In this document: positions 12,641 to 25,171 of the stretch, piece after piece
Position numbering within the stretch: position 1 is the stretch's first letter
How the letters are laid out: every line of letters begins with the position of its first letter
Assembly: GCA_026874595.1 (NCBI GenBank)
Contig: CM049306.1
Location: 9,383,019 to 9,447,018, forward strand
Reading direction: 5' to 3'
Length of the DNA stretch: 64,000 nt
Source: Sipunculus nudus
Lineage: Eukaryota; Annelida; Sipuncula; Golfingiida; Sipunculidae
Notes under the pieces: generated by a model
Told to the model about the DNA's origin: nothing
The model's input: the letters and a program-made list of their open reading frames with translations, nothing else
The model's database searches: none
Position numbers and translations under genes: made by a program

Positions 12641-14752
12641 CTGGTTTACGGTTTTCTGGATGTACGTCTGGTTGAACGTGTCTGGTTGTACGTCTCTCCA
12701 TTTGTAAGTCAGTCTGGTTGTACGTTAGGCTGGTTTACGGTTTTCTTGATGTACGTCTGTTTGTGTGTTCGTAAGTCTGGTTGTACGTCTGTCTGGTTGT
12801 ACGAAAGTCTGGTTGTACGTTTGTCTGGTTGTACGTCTGTCTGGTTGTTAATAAGTCTGGTTGTACGTCTCACTGGTCGTACGAGTCTGGTTGTACATCT
12901 GTCTATTTGTACGCCAGTCTGGATGTATGTCAGTCTGTTTTAGAATCTGCAGTATCTCTGCCCTTCTTTCTGTGTTTTACGTCTGGTTGTACGTTATGCT
13001 TATTTACGGTTTTCTGGATGTACGTCTGCCTGGTTGTACGTGTCTGGTTGTACGTCTCTCTATTTGTAAGTCAGTCTGGTTGTACGTTAGGCTGGTTAAC
13101 GGTTTCCTGGATGTACGTCTGTTTGTGTGTTCGTAAGTCTGGTTGTACGTTTGTCTGGTTGTACGTTTGTCTGGTTGTACGTTTATCTGGTTGTACGTCT
13201 GTCTGGTTGTTAATAAGTCTGGTTGTACGTCTCACTGGTCGTACGAGTCTGGTTGTACATCTGTCTATTTGTACGCCAGTCTGGATGTATGTCAGTCTGT
13301 TTTAGAATCTGCAGTATCTCTGCCCTTCTTTCTGTGTTTTACGTCTGGTTGTACGTTATGCTTATTTACGGTTTTCTGGATGTACGTCTGCCTGGTTGTA
13401 CGTGTCTGGTTGTACGTCTTTCTATTTGTACGTCATTCTTGTTGTACGTAATGCTGGTTTTCGGTTTTCTGGATGTACGTCTGTCTGGTTGTACGTGTCT
13501 GGTTGTACGTCCGTCTATTTGTTTATCAGTCTTGTAGTACGTAATGCCGGTTTACGGTTTTCTGGATGTACGTCTGTCTGGTTGTACGTGTCTGGTTGTA
13601 CGTCTTTCTATTTGTACGTCTGTCTTGTTGTACGTAATGCTGGGTTACGGTTTTCTGGACGTACGTCTGTCTGGTTGTACGTGTCTGGTTGTACGTCTTT
13701 CTATTTGTACTACAGTCTTGTAGTACGTAATGCCGGTTTACGGTTTTCTGGATGTACGTCTGTCTGGTTGTACGTGTCTGGTTGTAGGTCTTTCTATTTG
13801 TACGTCAGTCTTGTTGTACGTAATGCTGGTTTACGGTTTTCTGGATGTACGTCTGTCTGGTCGTACGTGTCTGGTTGTACGTCTGTCTATTTGTTTGTCA
13901 GTCTTGTTGCACGTAATGCCGGTTTACGGTTTTCTGGATGTACGTCAGTCTGGTTGTACGTGTCTGGTTGTACGTCTTTCTATTTTTACGTCATTCTTGT
14001 TGTACGTTATGCGGGTTTTCGGTTTTCTGGATGTACGTCTGTCTGGTTGTACGTGTCTGGTTATACGTCCATCTATTTGTATGTCAGTCTTGTTGTACGT
14101 AATGCCGGTTTACGGTTTTCTGGATGTACTTCTGTCTGGTCGTACGTGTCTGGTTGTACGTCTTTCTATTTGTACGTCAGTCTTGTTGTACATCATGCTG
14201 GTTTTTGGTTTTCTGGATGTACGTCTGTCTGGTTGTACGTGTCTGGTTGTACGTCTGTCTATATGTACGTCAGTCTTGTTGTACGTAATGCTGGTTTACG
14301 GTTTTCTGGATGTACGTCTGTCTGGTCGTACGTGTCTGGTTGTACGTCTTTCTATTTGTACGTCAGTCTTGTTGTACGTAATGCTTGTTTTCGGTTTTCT
14401 GGATGTACGTCTGCATGTCTGGTTGTACGTGTCTGGTTGTACGTCTGTCTATTTGTATGTCAGTCTTATTGCTGGTTTACAGTTTTCTGGATGTACTCTG
14501 TTTGTGTGTTCGTAAGTCTGGTTGTACGTCTGTCTGTGTTACGAAAGTCTGGTTGTACGTTTGTCTGGTTGTACGTCTGTCTGGTTGTTAGTAAGTCTGG
14601 TTGTACGTCTCTCTGGTCGTACGGGTCTGGTTGTACATCTGTCTATTTGTACGCCAGTCTGGATGTATGTCAGTCTGTTTTAGAATCTGCAGTATCTCTG
14701 CCCTTCTTTCTGTGTTTTGCGTCTGTATGTTGTACATCTGTTTGTCTGTACA
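12641..14752 (+). repeat. GT-rich minisatellite, part 2 (93-bp higher-order unit)
   Basis: The 16-bp core, here mostly CTGGTTGTACGTCTGT, is organised into larger units. The anchor GTTTTCTGGA recurs at 13371, 13464, 13557, 13650, 13743, 13836, 13929, 14022, 14115, 14208, 14301 and 14394: eleven successive steps of exactly 93 bp. Flanking these units is a segment containing TTTTAGAATCTGCAGTATCT that is duplicated 362 bp apart (12847 and 13209 for its left edge), with a third copy near 14586-14730. Because 93 is a multiple of three, frames stay open: 465 codons from 13396 to 14793 and 261 codons from 13730 to 14515 in another frame. The predicted peptide is a Val/Tyr/Cys/Ser-rich 31-residue repeat that I cannot relate to any protein family, so I annotate a satellite, not a gene. 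Confidence 0.92.
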
Positions 14753-14889
14753 CTTTTTGTTTATATATATCTGATGGGGTACACAATATGTAAAAACACC
14801 CTTATTGATTATAAAACATGTTTGGGAGGTTTGGGTAACAATTGACTGTTAAATGTACCGAAGTTTTTATTATTCTGTCGCAGAGGTAT

Positions 14890-14929
<40 letters not shown>
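14890..14929. repeat. Poly-C then (CT)n
   Basis: Ten C followed by about 30 bp of CT repeat. Confidence 0.95.
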
Positions 14930-14932
<3 letters not shown>

Positions 14933-15551
14933 CTCGTTTTACCCTTCTGACGGCATATCACGCAAGCAGCAGCGGTGTTCTCGGAGTATGGATATTTCAT
15001 CATAAGTCACACTGAAATCTCACGTGACGTTCTTTAACGCGTGAATAAATACAAGCGCTCCTGACAATATTTATGAAACTGAAACAGTTGGCGAGTTAAT
15101 AAGGATTTGATGAAGTAGCAGGAGCATTCACGGAGAATTGCCTATGCATTTATCATGTCTTGACAAGGATATTAAATTGGCAAATCCTTCACGTTCGGTC
15201 TGTACAGCTACCATCACCAGACACCGTTTATTAAATGGATTGATTCTGGATGTGTGAGCCCGGCACCGCTGACTCCGGCAGTCACAATACACAGTCGGAA
15301 GAAACACGGCTGAAAAGAGGACTTCACAGACCAACTGAACACAAAACAATAACTCATTTGGTTTTGTTTATGTCCAGTAAACCGGTCATATATATTAACA
15401 TTACACAGACCTAGTGCAAAAGTATAAAATTGAGATTATATGTTTCGATATTGTTTATATTATATTATATGTTATATAATATTATATTATGTAATATTCT
15501 TGTATTAAATTGTTATATCATATATGTTATCTTATATAATATTATGTTTCT

Positions 15552-15553
<2 letters not shown>
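14930..15553. other. No gene recognised
   Basis: The minus-strand frame at 15128-15349 starts with a hydrophobic, signal-peptide-like MFCVQLVCEVLFSAVFLPTV and has several cysteines later, but it ends after 73 codons with no family match. The interval 15450-15550 is made of TATAT/ATAAT palindromic runs. Confidence 0.5.

Positions 15554-15592
<39 letters not shown>
15554..15592. repeat. (ATT)n microsatellite
   Basis: 39 bp of ATT triplets. Confidence 0.96.
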
Positions 15593-16471
15593 TAAAACCA
15601 TAGTAAACTTTACTCTTGCTTCTTAATTGTTACCAGCATTATAGTTTATGATGTTATTCCTTCAACATATTTAATGGATTATATGTTGCCCTAGCTATTA
15701 AATGCTGGACATTTCTGTCCATTCCATTTCTTATCAGAACCCTTATTTTCCTTTTACACGTTCTCCTTGATCTTTTCAGATTAACTGTAACTCTATATGT
15801 CTGTCCAATTAATTATACCTGTCCAGGCTGCAGCGACCCACACAGGAAAAACACATGACCTTTCTTTATTACTTATTTGTATTCTTCACCTTTGAAAAAG
15901 GCAAACATTCAAATTACTCTTAAGGTATGGCTGGCGTCTATAGATATATATACAGGCCTTGTATAAGAAAGGAGGAACATTCAAAATACACGCAGCAAAT
16001 CAGACAAATCAGTATTAAGTTTTTAAAAGTAATTGGTATGGCCAGAGGAATGAGTCTGACTGGCGGGAGCCGCAGGTGTATCACGGTTGTTGTTATTAAT
16101 ACAGTGACGTAACTGTCGCTAGGATGTCATCATATATACACAGAACGTTAATTAACCTAAAATTGAACTATCAGCTCTTAATTGTATAAAATCTCTTGTG
16201 CATGAGACGCCGCAAACACCTTTGGAATAAATAATGTGTAATTTTTGTATAGATAATAACTATTTCTGAAATATAAATAAAATCAAAACAACATTTAACG
16301 GTGAAAGCTGCATGTGTAAGGTAAAGTGTAAGCGCGAGTATGATGAAACTAAATATTTAAAAATAAAGTCACTAGAATTTAAATGTGAAGGGTAGAGATA
16401 ATTATTATGGTACAAAGTTTAACACTAACACAAATATATAAATATACATACATACATACATATATATATAG

Positions 16472-16472
<1 letters not shown>
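15593..16472. other. No gene recognised
   Basis: AT-rich. A (CATA)n run lies at about 16444-16461, just before the TA tract. Confidence 0.6.

Positions 16473-16540
<68 letters not shown>
16473..16540. repeat. (TA)n microsatellite
   Basis: 68 bp of TA repeat, with one early GT interruption. Confidence 0.97.
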
Positions 16541-16543
<3 letters not shown>

Positions 16544-16660
16544 GTGGCATAACGTCTGAAAAATTAATACGTGTTTACAGTAAACAAAGAGGCAGGGAAA
16601 GGAATAAGGTTAATCCTTGGGAAATGTGGAAAATATACATTAAAACACACGTAGGCAAAA

Positions 16661-16862
16661 AAGAGAGAGAAAGAGAGACAGACAGACAGGAAGGAAAATA
16701 GTGACAGTTATACTGAAAGAGACAAAAGAAATAGAGGCGCAGACAACGAAAGAGAGACAGTGAGAGACAGGCAGACAGCAAAAGGGAGACAGAGAGAGAT
16801 ATGTAGGCAGAAAGCGAAAGAGACAGACGAGAAGAGAAAGAGATGGATAAAAGAGAGAGAGA
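16661..16862 (+). repeat. Purine-rich low-complexity tract
   Basis: About 200 bp of GA- and GACA-type variation on the plus strand, mirrored as a Ser/Leu-rich 140-codon artefact frame on the minus strand. Confidence 0.85.
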
Positions 16863-17724
16863 GTTAATGTGGATAAAGTACTGCATGGTGATGCCGCACT
16901 GTGGCGCTGTACTCACTGGCCTCGACTGTTGACTGCCTTGGCTTTTCTTGAAAAAGGCCAGGCTGCCAATAAAATCCTCAACAGAGTGAGCCATCACTCC
17001 TCAAATACGTTCATACACAATATCATGTAATATCATAACCTGAGCCCCCTTCAAACCAAGTTAATACTTGGCCAAACAAGCCTGGTCATATGATTTAGTC
17101 ATTTAGTGATATCACATCATTATATCTAGACTGGTACGATGTCAGCACCTCCAAATTGGCCTGTGTCTGATACGATTTGCCTGATACTCGCCCGGCTGAT
17201 CAATCGGCTTTCCTACCAAACACGGCTGCCGGGAACCAAAGCCCACAGCCATTTCACGCTAATTTGATTTAACATAAACATACTTAGAAACCCGGTTCGT
17301 CAAGTGCTTTGCTCTGGATTGTGCTATATGTCTCTTTTGTAACAATGTCTGCATGGCAACCCTGGTTCAGTTCAATAGTATCCGTACATCCAGTCTCTGA
17401 CTCTTGCTGCCTGCACGCAGCAATACGTCTCTTGTGGGATCACAATACGATGATGAAAATTGTGGGGTTTTGTTTTTTAAATAAATGTGTTTAAATAAAC
17501 AAAAATATAATATCATAGGCCGAATTATTGTCATTTACCGCGCGCCTGTAAGACTAACTGGCTGCATAAATTAGCAATATACTCGTTAGTATAAATAACA
17601 GGTGTGAACTTCTTTACGAAAGTTGAGAACTGCATTGCGTATCTTCAGTGTGTTGTTAATGATTTTATTTTAGACATCCTAAATATAGACTAGATTAAAA
17701 TAAAGGCAAGGCAGGACAAATATT
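16863..17724. other. No gene recognised
   Basis: Mixed-composition DNA. The 61-codon frame at 17309-17494 shows no domain. Confidence 0.6.
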
Positions 17725-17790
17725 GAGAGAGAGAGAGAGAGAGACAGAGAGAGACAGAGAGACAGAGAGAGAGACAGAGAGACAGAGATA
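17725..17790. repeat. (GA)n/(GACA)n microsatellite
   Basis: GA repeat with regular ACAG interruptions. Confidence 0.94.
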
Positions 17791-19253
17791 GAAGGATATA
17801 GTAAGAATAATGAAAAACGGAGGATAAACATCGTATATGTCGTGGTGATCACATATGTATTGTGTATTGCCACATATTTGTTTGTTACTAATTCAGTTTA
17901 TATGGAGATGTGGTTTCCGTATATGACGTATATAAACCTGTAAATATAAGTAATAGGCATGAATGCGTATTAATGCGTTAAGCAGCCGAAAAGCATAGTA
18001 ATACTACTCACTGCGAAACCCAATGTGCGCATATTCATTCATGAAACTTTTATTTATCCTTCCTTAAACAAAGTTAGTCTACATCCATTCATTTTGTTGT
18101 TAATAAGTTACATGAGTGGCTAATTCACGCTCGTTTCATGTTTAGTTAACAATGGAAGTGGCCTGTCAAAATTAATTTATGACCGAAACAGAAAACAATA
18201 TTTTCTTTAAAGTACATAATATTCTTACATTATCATCCCCTTGGTGGTCTGAATTGATATGTTATCATTCATTAGTCACCAGATTCTTCATTATAAGTAC
18301 CGGTTACTCCCACGCTGATGGAGCTTTCATATTACATAATCCATCACCGAAACAATGAAAACACAAATTAAATACAATTCACCTCGTTACTGAATGAAGT
18401 ACATAGGTAAAAAACAGTAGCTGCTACTTGTCACTCATCGCCCTGAGCATATGAGCTCAGATATGGTTAGTGTAGTGATATGATAGCTGTTGATACACAA
18501 TGTCTAGGGTATCTTGATTTTAGCTCTGGTTTCCCGCGCGATGTGACAGGTACTTGTCGATGAGATACAAGACCTCCTGGCGCGAGAAATGAAGGGTGAT
18601 GTCATCTTGACATTAGGGCATTCTCATGTAACGTTAACACTCTGACTTGAGGGGTGGGGTTACCTTGTGGGGCCACACAGGCGTCTTAGGTTGGCGTGTC
18701 TAATGTTAAATGTCAGACTCCATGGCCGGTTTGAAGAGCAATTCCTGATACTGTTTCCATTGTAGGTTTAACATAAACTTTAGGACTCGGAGTTGTATAA
18801 GGCGGAATTAAAATACTCGGCCAAACAGACATCTCACGTTGGCATGTATTATATCAAATGTCTTGCAACAGAATATGCATGCAATACTGTTCCGGTCACC
18901 GTTCTAGTGGTTATTTTCGTATGTAGAAAGGTGTCGTCTACATTTCGTCCTGCTAAGTCATACTATTAGTCCATGAACATGAATGCATAAGATAGAATTC
19001 CCGCAGCTTTTGTTATTATTTGAATCGCTTGCAGCAGACGACATTGAAGGTGTCGTCTGTCAGATCACCAAGCGCCCAGTTAACTATATATTATTACCCG
19101 CACCGAGGAGGTTATGTTTAAACCCCTGTCTGTTTGTTGTTTATTTTGTTGGTTTTATTGTTTGTCAGAAATATTTCCATGAAATATTGTGTATTTTCTT
19201 CCGGGGAAGACCCAATTACGTTTTGCACGGATCGGAATAAAAGAGTAAAGTTA

Positions 19254-19266
19254 GCGCCCTCTAGTG
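19254..19266 (-). promoter_or_regulatory. CTCF-like site
   Basis: The minus strand reads CACTAGAGGGCGC, a good fit to the CTCF core. It points away from the site at 21975. Confidence 0.3.
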
Positions 19267-21974
19267 TCATATTTATATTTGCCTCGGATGCACTCTTCTT
19301 GACATTAAGGTCCCTTGTTCGATTTATACAACAAAATATAACACGCGTTACCCATTTAGCAGTTTGGCTAAATCAGCCAAGATGATAAAGGAGATCCCCC
19401 AGCCTTTAACTGTGACCATCAGGGGGCCATATACACCGTCCATATGCTGTGCCGAGTGACGGATTACCAGTCGGTGAATACTTGGTGAGAATTAACATGG
19501 CGTTTGAACTCTCGGGTACGATTAAGTACTCTACGCCCATACCCACTGGTGCAATATTTCCATTAAAATAACAGACTGCATTTTGCCATTTATTAACACG
19601 TACTCCTTAGAATACCAAAATAATGAAGCAAATAAATCTCCTAGGACTAATATATAAATATATAGCAGATTTTTTGACAATAGTCACATACCCTAAAGCA
19701 GTTTGTTAATGTAAATAATATCTATTTTAAGTCTGAGAAGCTAACCGAAAGAAAGAAATATATGCTCAATTGAAATACACAGAGAGGAAGACGAACGCAA
19801 GGACTGACGGACAAACTCCGACTCTGACAGTGTATTCACTAAACATTTATTGCGCACGTATCACCATGGCAGTTAATAAAAGTGAACATATTATCAACAA
19901 GAACATATATAGAGGGAAAGGTACTCATACAGACGGACTAACGGAGTGCAGATACGAACCATGAAATACGAAGGATCTATGATATCATCAAAACAATAAA
20001 AAACGTAAAATTCTTTCTATGAAAATAAGTAATATCGATAATAATAATAAGAAGAAAAGAAATCAGATAAAGTCACTTAATAATTATTTCAGATTGCTAA
20101 CAATGCATGGCATGCACGCCAATAAGTATATATTTATGATGAATCAAAATTGAAAAACTGGGGGAGTAATGGAATAAAAATGACGGGTTCCCTGAATTAT
20201 TGTGCCCATTGATATAAAAATGACTATGAGGGCTTATGAAACCTTTTATTATCGTTATCTGTTTCACGGAGTCACGAATGCGGGGATAAAACATGGTGAC
20301 ATTCAGTGTGATGTAATGACCATATGGGGGTTAATCCTTACTTAGCACGATGCCTGCGGCTTAAATGAGCACATGTTAGGCCCTTCAGCCTCCATATGGC
20401 CTATAACCTTTACATCTCAGCGTTAATGACAAGCAGATAATAGCCAGGCCAGGTTCCACGTCTCGAGTGACTAGGAAACGTCATGGTGTCAATTAAAATT
20501 GTCATGGTTGGCCGCAGGCATGGATAAAATAGAAACCTTTGGCCTCGGAGAAGCCAAGAGAACAAGACCCTTCTGTAAGACCAAACAGCTCTGAGTTGTC
20601 ATGTCGTAATCACTGGCTGTTGTGTTTAATTCGTTTAAATCTCTACGCTCGCTTTAAGGCAGTGATATTGTATTTCGGAAATTTGACGACAAGCCATATG
20701 TCGCAACAGGCGGGCTGGTTTGTAAACCTACTGGGTGAGATAAAAACTACAGGGCGGGTAACGAAACCTCTTATCCGTGGTTTTTTCTCAACATGCTTTT
20801 GTTTAAGACAGCGGTGATTACCCGGTGTGTTGATTTATGAAGAGTCTTCTATTATAGACCCTGACCGACAATGCTATTTGGGGTATAATCAGTCGGCGGT
20901 AGGATGCACTTAAAGTAATGAAGTCACATGTCTCAGATCTTTATGAGCAATTAAAAAAAACAGGTGCACCTTGTATTCATATCGCAATTTGACTAAAAGG
21001 TCGCAATATAAAAACCAATGAAGATGCTAAATAGGAAATGTATCTAAAGGCCAGGTCTATATTGCATACAATTACGTGTTTTTAAGTATACCATTGTGTA
21101 TATATATAAACTTATTTAAAGACATCCTTTACTCCGCAGCCCGGCTCGGTATATATAGGTTAAAACCAAACTCTTTTTTAAGCAACGTGATCTGCGGTCT
21201 TATTTTCTGCTCCTTTTTTACACTGTACTATAGCCCGGTGGACAAATTAAGGATTAAAGGGACAGAGATGAGACGGGACGATGCACGTTGATTGATGGCC
21301 AGGGAGATATTTATAAAAACACGTTTGGTGATACGCCCGCGGCCAGGCAGCTGTCGCCGTGTATGACGCCGATAAATCCAGCCGGGTCAACTTTTTTTAC
21401 CCAAATTACGTAAATATTCATAAAGCAGAAACTCAAATTGATTATTAGTGACCAGAGATATTCCATTTTGAGAGCTTTCCTTACCTAATTTAGTCGTTAG
21501 ATTCAATTTGTTTTACAGGTGGGTCATTTTATTACAGTCCCTTTGAATTAGTCAACAGGGGTATGTGTATATCTAACACGAATGTGTGCAATCAGGAATA
21601 CTTCTGTATCGTGCTTTACAATTATCTACAGGATTCCGCAAATTTATAGAGAAAAAATTTTATACATATATGTATAAATCTGGCTTCGGCAAGCGATGTG
21701 CAATTTAAAAGTTAGAGGTTCAAGCATTTATCCTCATAGACTGAACATATATAACTTAACCGCTAATCATTCTGTATAATAAATTTCTATTCTCTCTTCC
21801 ATAGAAAGTTATTTAAATAGTTTTCCAAACACATTTAATTTAAATACATACCTTTAAGCAGATTCAGATTTCATACAGAAAAATGTGGAACTCTATTTGG
21901 ATTTATAAAATTCAGATAATAAATAGACTTATATACTAGTTAGTCTTGTGTAATTATGCTATTGGAAAAACCAG

Positions 21975-21988
21975 CCGCTAGATGGCGC
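21975..21988 (+). promoter_or_regulatory. CTCF-like site
   Basis: CCGCTAGATGGCGC fits the core of the CTCF binding consensus shared by vertebrates and insects (CC-N-N-N-AG-R-K-GGCGC). Binding is not shown by sequence alone. Confidence 0.35.
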
Positions 21989-22747
21989 GGTATACAGATG
22001 AGTCATCCTTAGCGACAACTGTCGACGCTGTCTCCGTGTACCCAGGTAGCCCTTCTACAGTGTAACGTCCTTGAGTGTAGGCAGCGAGAGAGACACGTCC
22101 ACGACTGCAGACGTAATTATCACGAGCTAAGTGGTCTAGGAGCGACCTGAATGCACGGATGGTCTTAAAATGACCATCAGCCTACCCGCTTAGCCTTGCG
22201 TCAAACACGAGCGATACAAAGGTGTGGCTAATTTGCCTTGGCTCCTGGTGAGAGAGTCCCTAGGACGGCTAAATGGACTTGTGCGAACGTATTGTTGTCA
22301 GACTTCGGTAATGGCATGCCGGCATATAGTGGCTTACATTACAGCATGTCTTACCCTAGAATAGTATGGATTTAATTAATATCTGTAAGCAAAGCCTGAT
22401 TTAATTCTACCGGTGGTCACCCAGAGACACATGTTTTGTCTGCCTGCGGACCTAATTTAAATAATGCAACTGTAAAGTTGTATTTAAGTATTAGTTAAAC
22501 TGATTATCTTTTAAGGTTTCCTGATACAACCCGTATTGATTGAAATATATTATATAGTGAAGCCTTTATATGTTTTAATATATATATACATATATCCCAT
22601 CCTCGTCGCCATTTGTTACGTATCTTGATGCTGAGCTTTTTTCTAGCACAGAACTTCTAATTTAATTCTGTTTCAATCCGCTGTGTATTCATGGGCATAG
22701 GAAGTCTGATATATGTATGGTGATAAACACTACAGCTCTCTTCCCTC

Positions 22748-22791
22748 CTCTCTCTCTCTCTATATATATATGTGTGTGTGTATGTGTGTGG

Positions 22792-22829
<38 letters not shown>
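22748..22829. repeat. Compound (CT)n(TA)n(TG)n(GA)n microsatellite
   Basis: Four dinucleotide types in a row: CT to 22760, TA to 22770, TG to 22790, then GA from 22796. The ends are complementary (CT and GA), so the tract can fold back. Confidence 0.95.
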
Positions 22830-22832
<3 letters not shown>

Positions 22833-23870
22833 AATATTTAGCTTATATGCAATGGCTGAAACTTCTTCTTTGTATACATGATGCATAATGGAAGTTGGGC
22901 GAAGGGCAAATATTTGCCAGTATCTATATATATATCTATTTCGGTTCGACTGTCAATTTGTCTATCTAATCTCTTTTACACACACAATATATATATGTAT
23001 CGATATAAAGAGAAACTGAATAAGGTAAGCAAAAATGTTGTTTTATAATTTTTCCGTAAGTTGTTCCACCATCCTTTCGCACCTGATTCTGACTTTGTAG
23101 GTGATAGAAGTGAGGAGGAGGGTACATATATGACCTCCGTGAACGATTAGTATATACATGTATACATATTCCAGAATTTTTACGCAGATTTTACACGTAC
23201 TGTTCATACATTCTCGGTGTACACGTGCATTGTGCGGGGTGCAGGCAGCGGACGTCCTCGGCATCGTGCGTTGTTTGGTTATTAGAGGGCCCGCGAGGTT
23301 CATCGCCCCTTTCATCTGACATAAAATTCCTACTTTATGACCGTAAAGGAAACAATCCAGAGGCAGAAAAATTACAGTTTTGGTTGTAAATTAGCCAACC
23401 TCGAAGGGTGCCGCCATGTTGCATATTAATGACATCATGAAGTTGGTGATTTATCTTACCATGACATGTGCGCATGCGCTCTCAGGCCCGTGCTCGTACA
23501 GCTCTTTCGGTCATACGCCTACAGGTCTTATTACGCACATTCACACTGGAATTACTTTCGTTTATCATTAGATCCAAGACGTAGGATGAGGGCAGCACCT
23601 GAAAGTTACAGATGATTTTCCTGATTCGGGAGTGTGTAAGGATTACCTGATACTCATTCTCAATACAAAAAGATGTCGTCGGAGGCAGCAAACTCCCGCC
23701 AGGGGTCACTTAATGACCAGGAGACGTTAATGTTATTATGTGTACATTGCTGCCATGCATGCATGGGGCAACAACCCTATTTCCCAGGGCACCCGTGGAA
23801 AAAAACGCCAAATAATACCTATCAATAGCCCAATTACAATGAAATGGCCGTAAACGGATAGTATCATATG

Positions 23871-23873
<3 letters not shown>
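22830..23873. other. No gene recognised
   Basis: The 90-codon minus-strand frame at 23043-23315 has several cysteines but no recognisable pattern. Confidence 0.55.

Positions 23874-23924
<51 letters not shown>
23874..23924. repeat. (TA)n microsatellite
   Basis: 51 bp of TA repeat. Confidence 0.97.
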
Positions 23925-23926
<2 letters not shown>

Positions 23927-24914
23927 TGAATCAGATTAAAAGTTTAACGGATTATTCTTCGGATGTTGTCTTAATCCTCCATTAAATTTCAACCAATTTT
24001 AACGTACTTTTCGTGTAAATCTGCTGACAGACAAACCGAGGGCGTCATATACCTCTCGCCACCTGCATGGCGGGGCCGGTATACTTATATAATTAAAGAG
24101 CAGATTACATTTTCCAAACAACGCTTAATTCTCTTATACAATCGCATCCGTATACGTTTGCTGACACTATTTCTTTTACAGACAACGTATTTTATGTATT
24201 AAAGCACATATACCGAAGGAAGAGGATATTTTTTTACACTTAAATAAAAAAACTAAACATTTTCCTAATTGTGCATGCTTTGCTGCCAGTGCACCTGTAT
24301 ATGATTTATATAATGATCACGTTGTACTGGCGGTCATACAGACCAGTATACATGAAGTTGAAATTAGATTAATACCGGTATAACTATTACGAAACATCTT
24401 AATGTGGTGTCTATACAATCGGCACGTACCATAGGACACAAAACATGTGATGAAACAGACGTCAAGAGTGATTCTGTAATTCAAATCCGGTCTGTTACTC
24501 CGAATGAATGAGAAAACATGCAGCATGATTAACTAAGTATAGCAGACGACTCGCTTGCGTTCTCATGGCAACAACAATAACATTAACCTTATTAACACTC
24601 AGGGACCACAGGCACTCGTTTCTAGCACTACAATGGCCTAGAAACGAAAACACATTGAGTATGGGCGATATACCCATTATAAAAGAACAAGGTGATGAAC
24701 TCCACCGCTACGCGGGCATGACAACTTTTTTTCAAGAGTCCGAATTCCGGAGAATTATCCGCTTCACAAGCATGTTCACGCGCCTTTTTGTTGAAAACAT
24801 CTTTATTTACAAGATTAAACTTCCAAATATAAAAGTTCCCCACACTATCCGCGAATTATAAAACGTTTATTCCAGCTGCGACACCGTCATTTGTCATGTA
24901 TACATTTACTTGTT

Positions 24915-25171
24915 GCGGAAGTTGACGTCACCCCGGGCTGAATGGATTTCCCCCTGAGCTGGCGTCTGTGATTGGCTGCATGGTACCAGTTGTTTTCTAC
25001 ATCTCTTTTAGGCGCACAATTCAAACAGCTGTCAAATTGTCAATGAAGTTGAAAATCAGTGGGCATGGTATGCAAACAAAACCAGGACCATTATATCACT
25101 TGTGTTGTATACATTAACGTCTGTTCTATAACCATAACATACATTAAGCCCGGGATGACGTCAACTTCCGC
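24915..25171. mobile_element. 257-bp element with 30-bp inverted ends (MITE-like or foldback)
   Basis: The left arm (24915-24944) starts GCGGAAGTTGACGTCA. The right arm (25142-25171) is its reverse complement with 28 of 30 positions matching. The arms enclose about 197 bp with no recognisable coding capacity. Each arm contains the palindrome TGACGTCA. Flanking bases do not show a clear target-site duplication, so mobility is inferred from the inverted ends only. An alternative is a paired regulatory element or a cruciform-forming site. Confidence 0.6.

Larger units (their letters stand above)
17791..22747. other. About 5 kb with no gene recognised
   Basis: Apart from the two CTCF-like sites annotated separately, only short unsupported frames appear (85 codons at 18983, 83 at 19134, 92 at 20539). 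A small imperfect AAT/AAG run lies near 20035-20055. Confidence 0.5.

Noticed and set aside
13396-14793. A 465-codon frame as a real protein-coding gene
   Set aside because: The frame is composed entirely of the GT-rich satellite, a second frame is open over much of the same DNA, and the 31-residue repeat matches no known family. Kept as a repeat, with the coding question listed as a finding.
15128-15349. Small secreted cysteine-containing peptide on the minus strand
   Set aside because: It has a hydrophobic start resembling a signal peptide, but only 73 codons, no regular cysteine pattern and no promoter or splice support.
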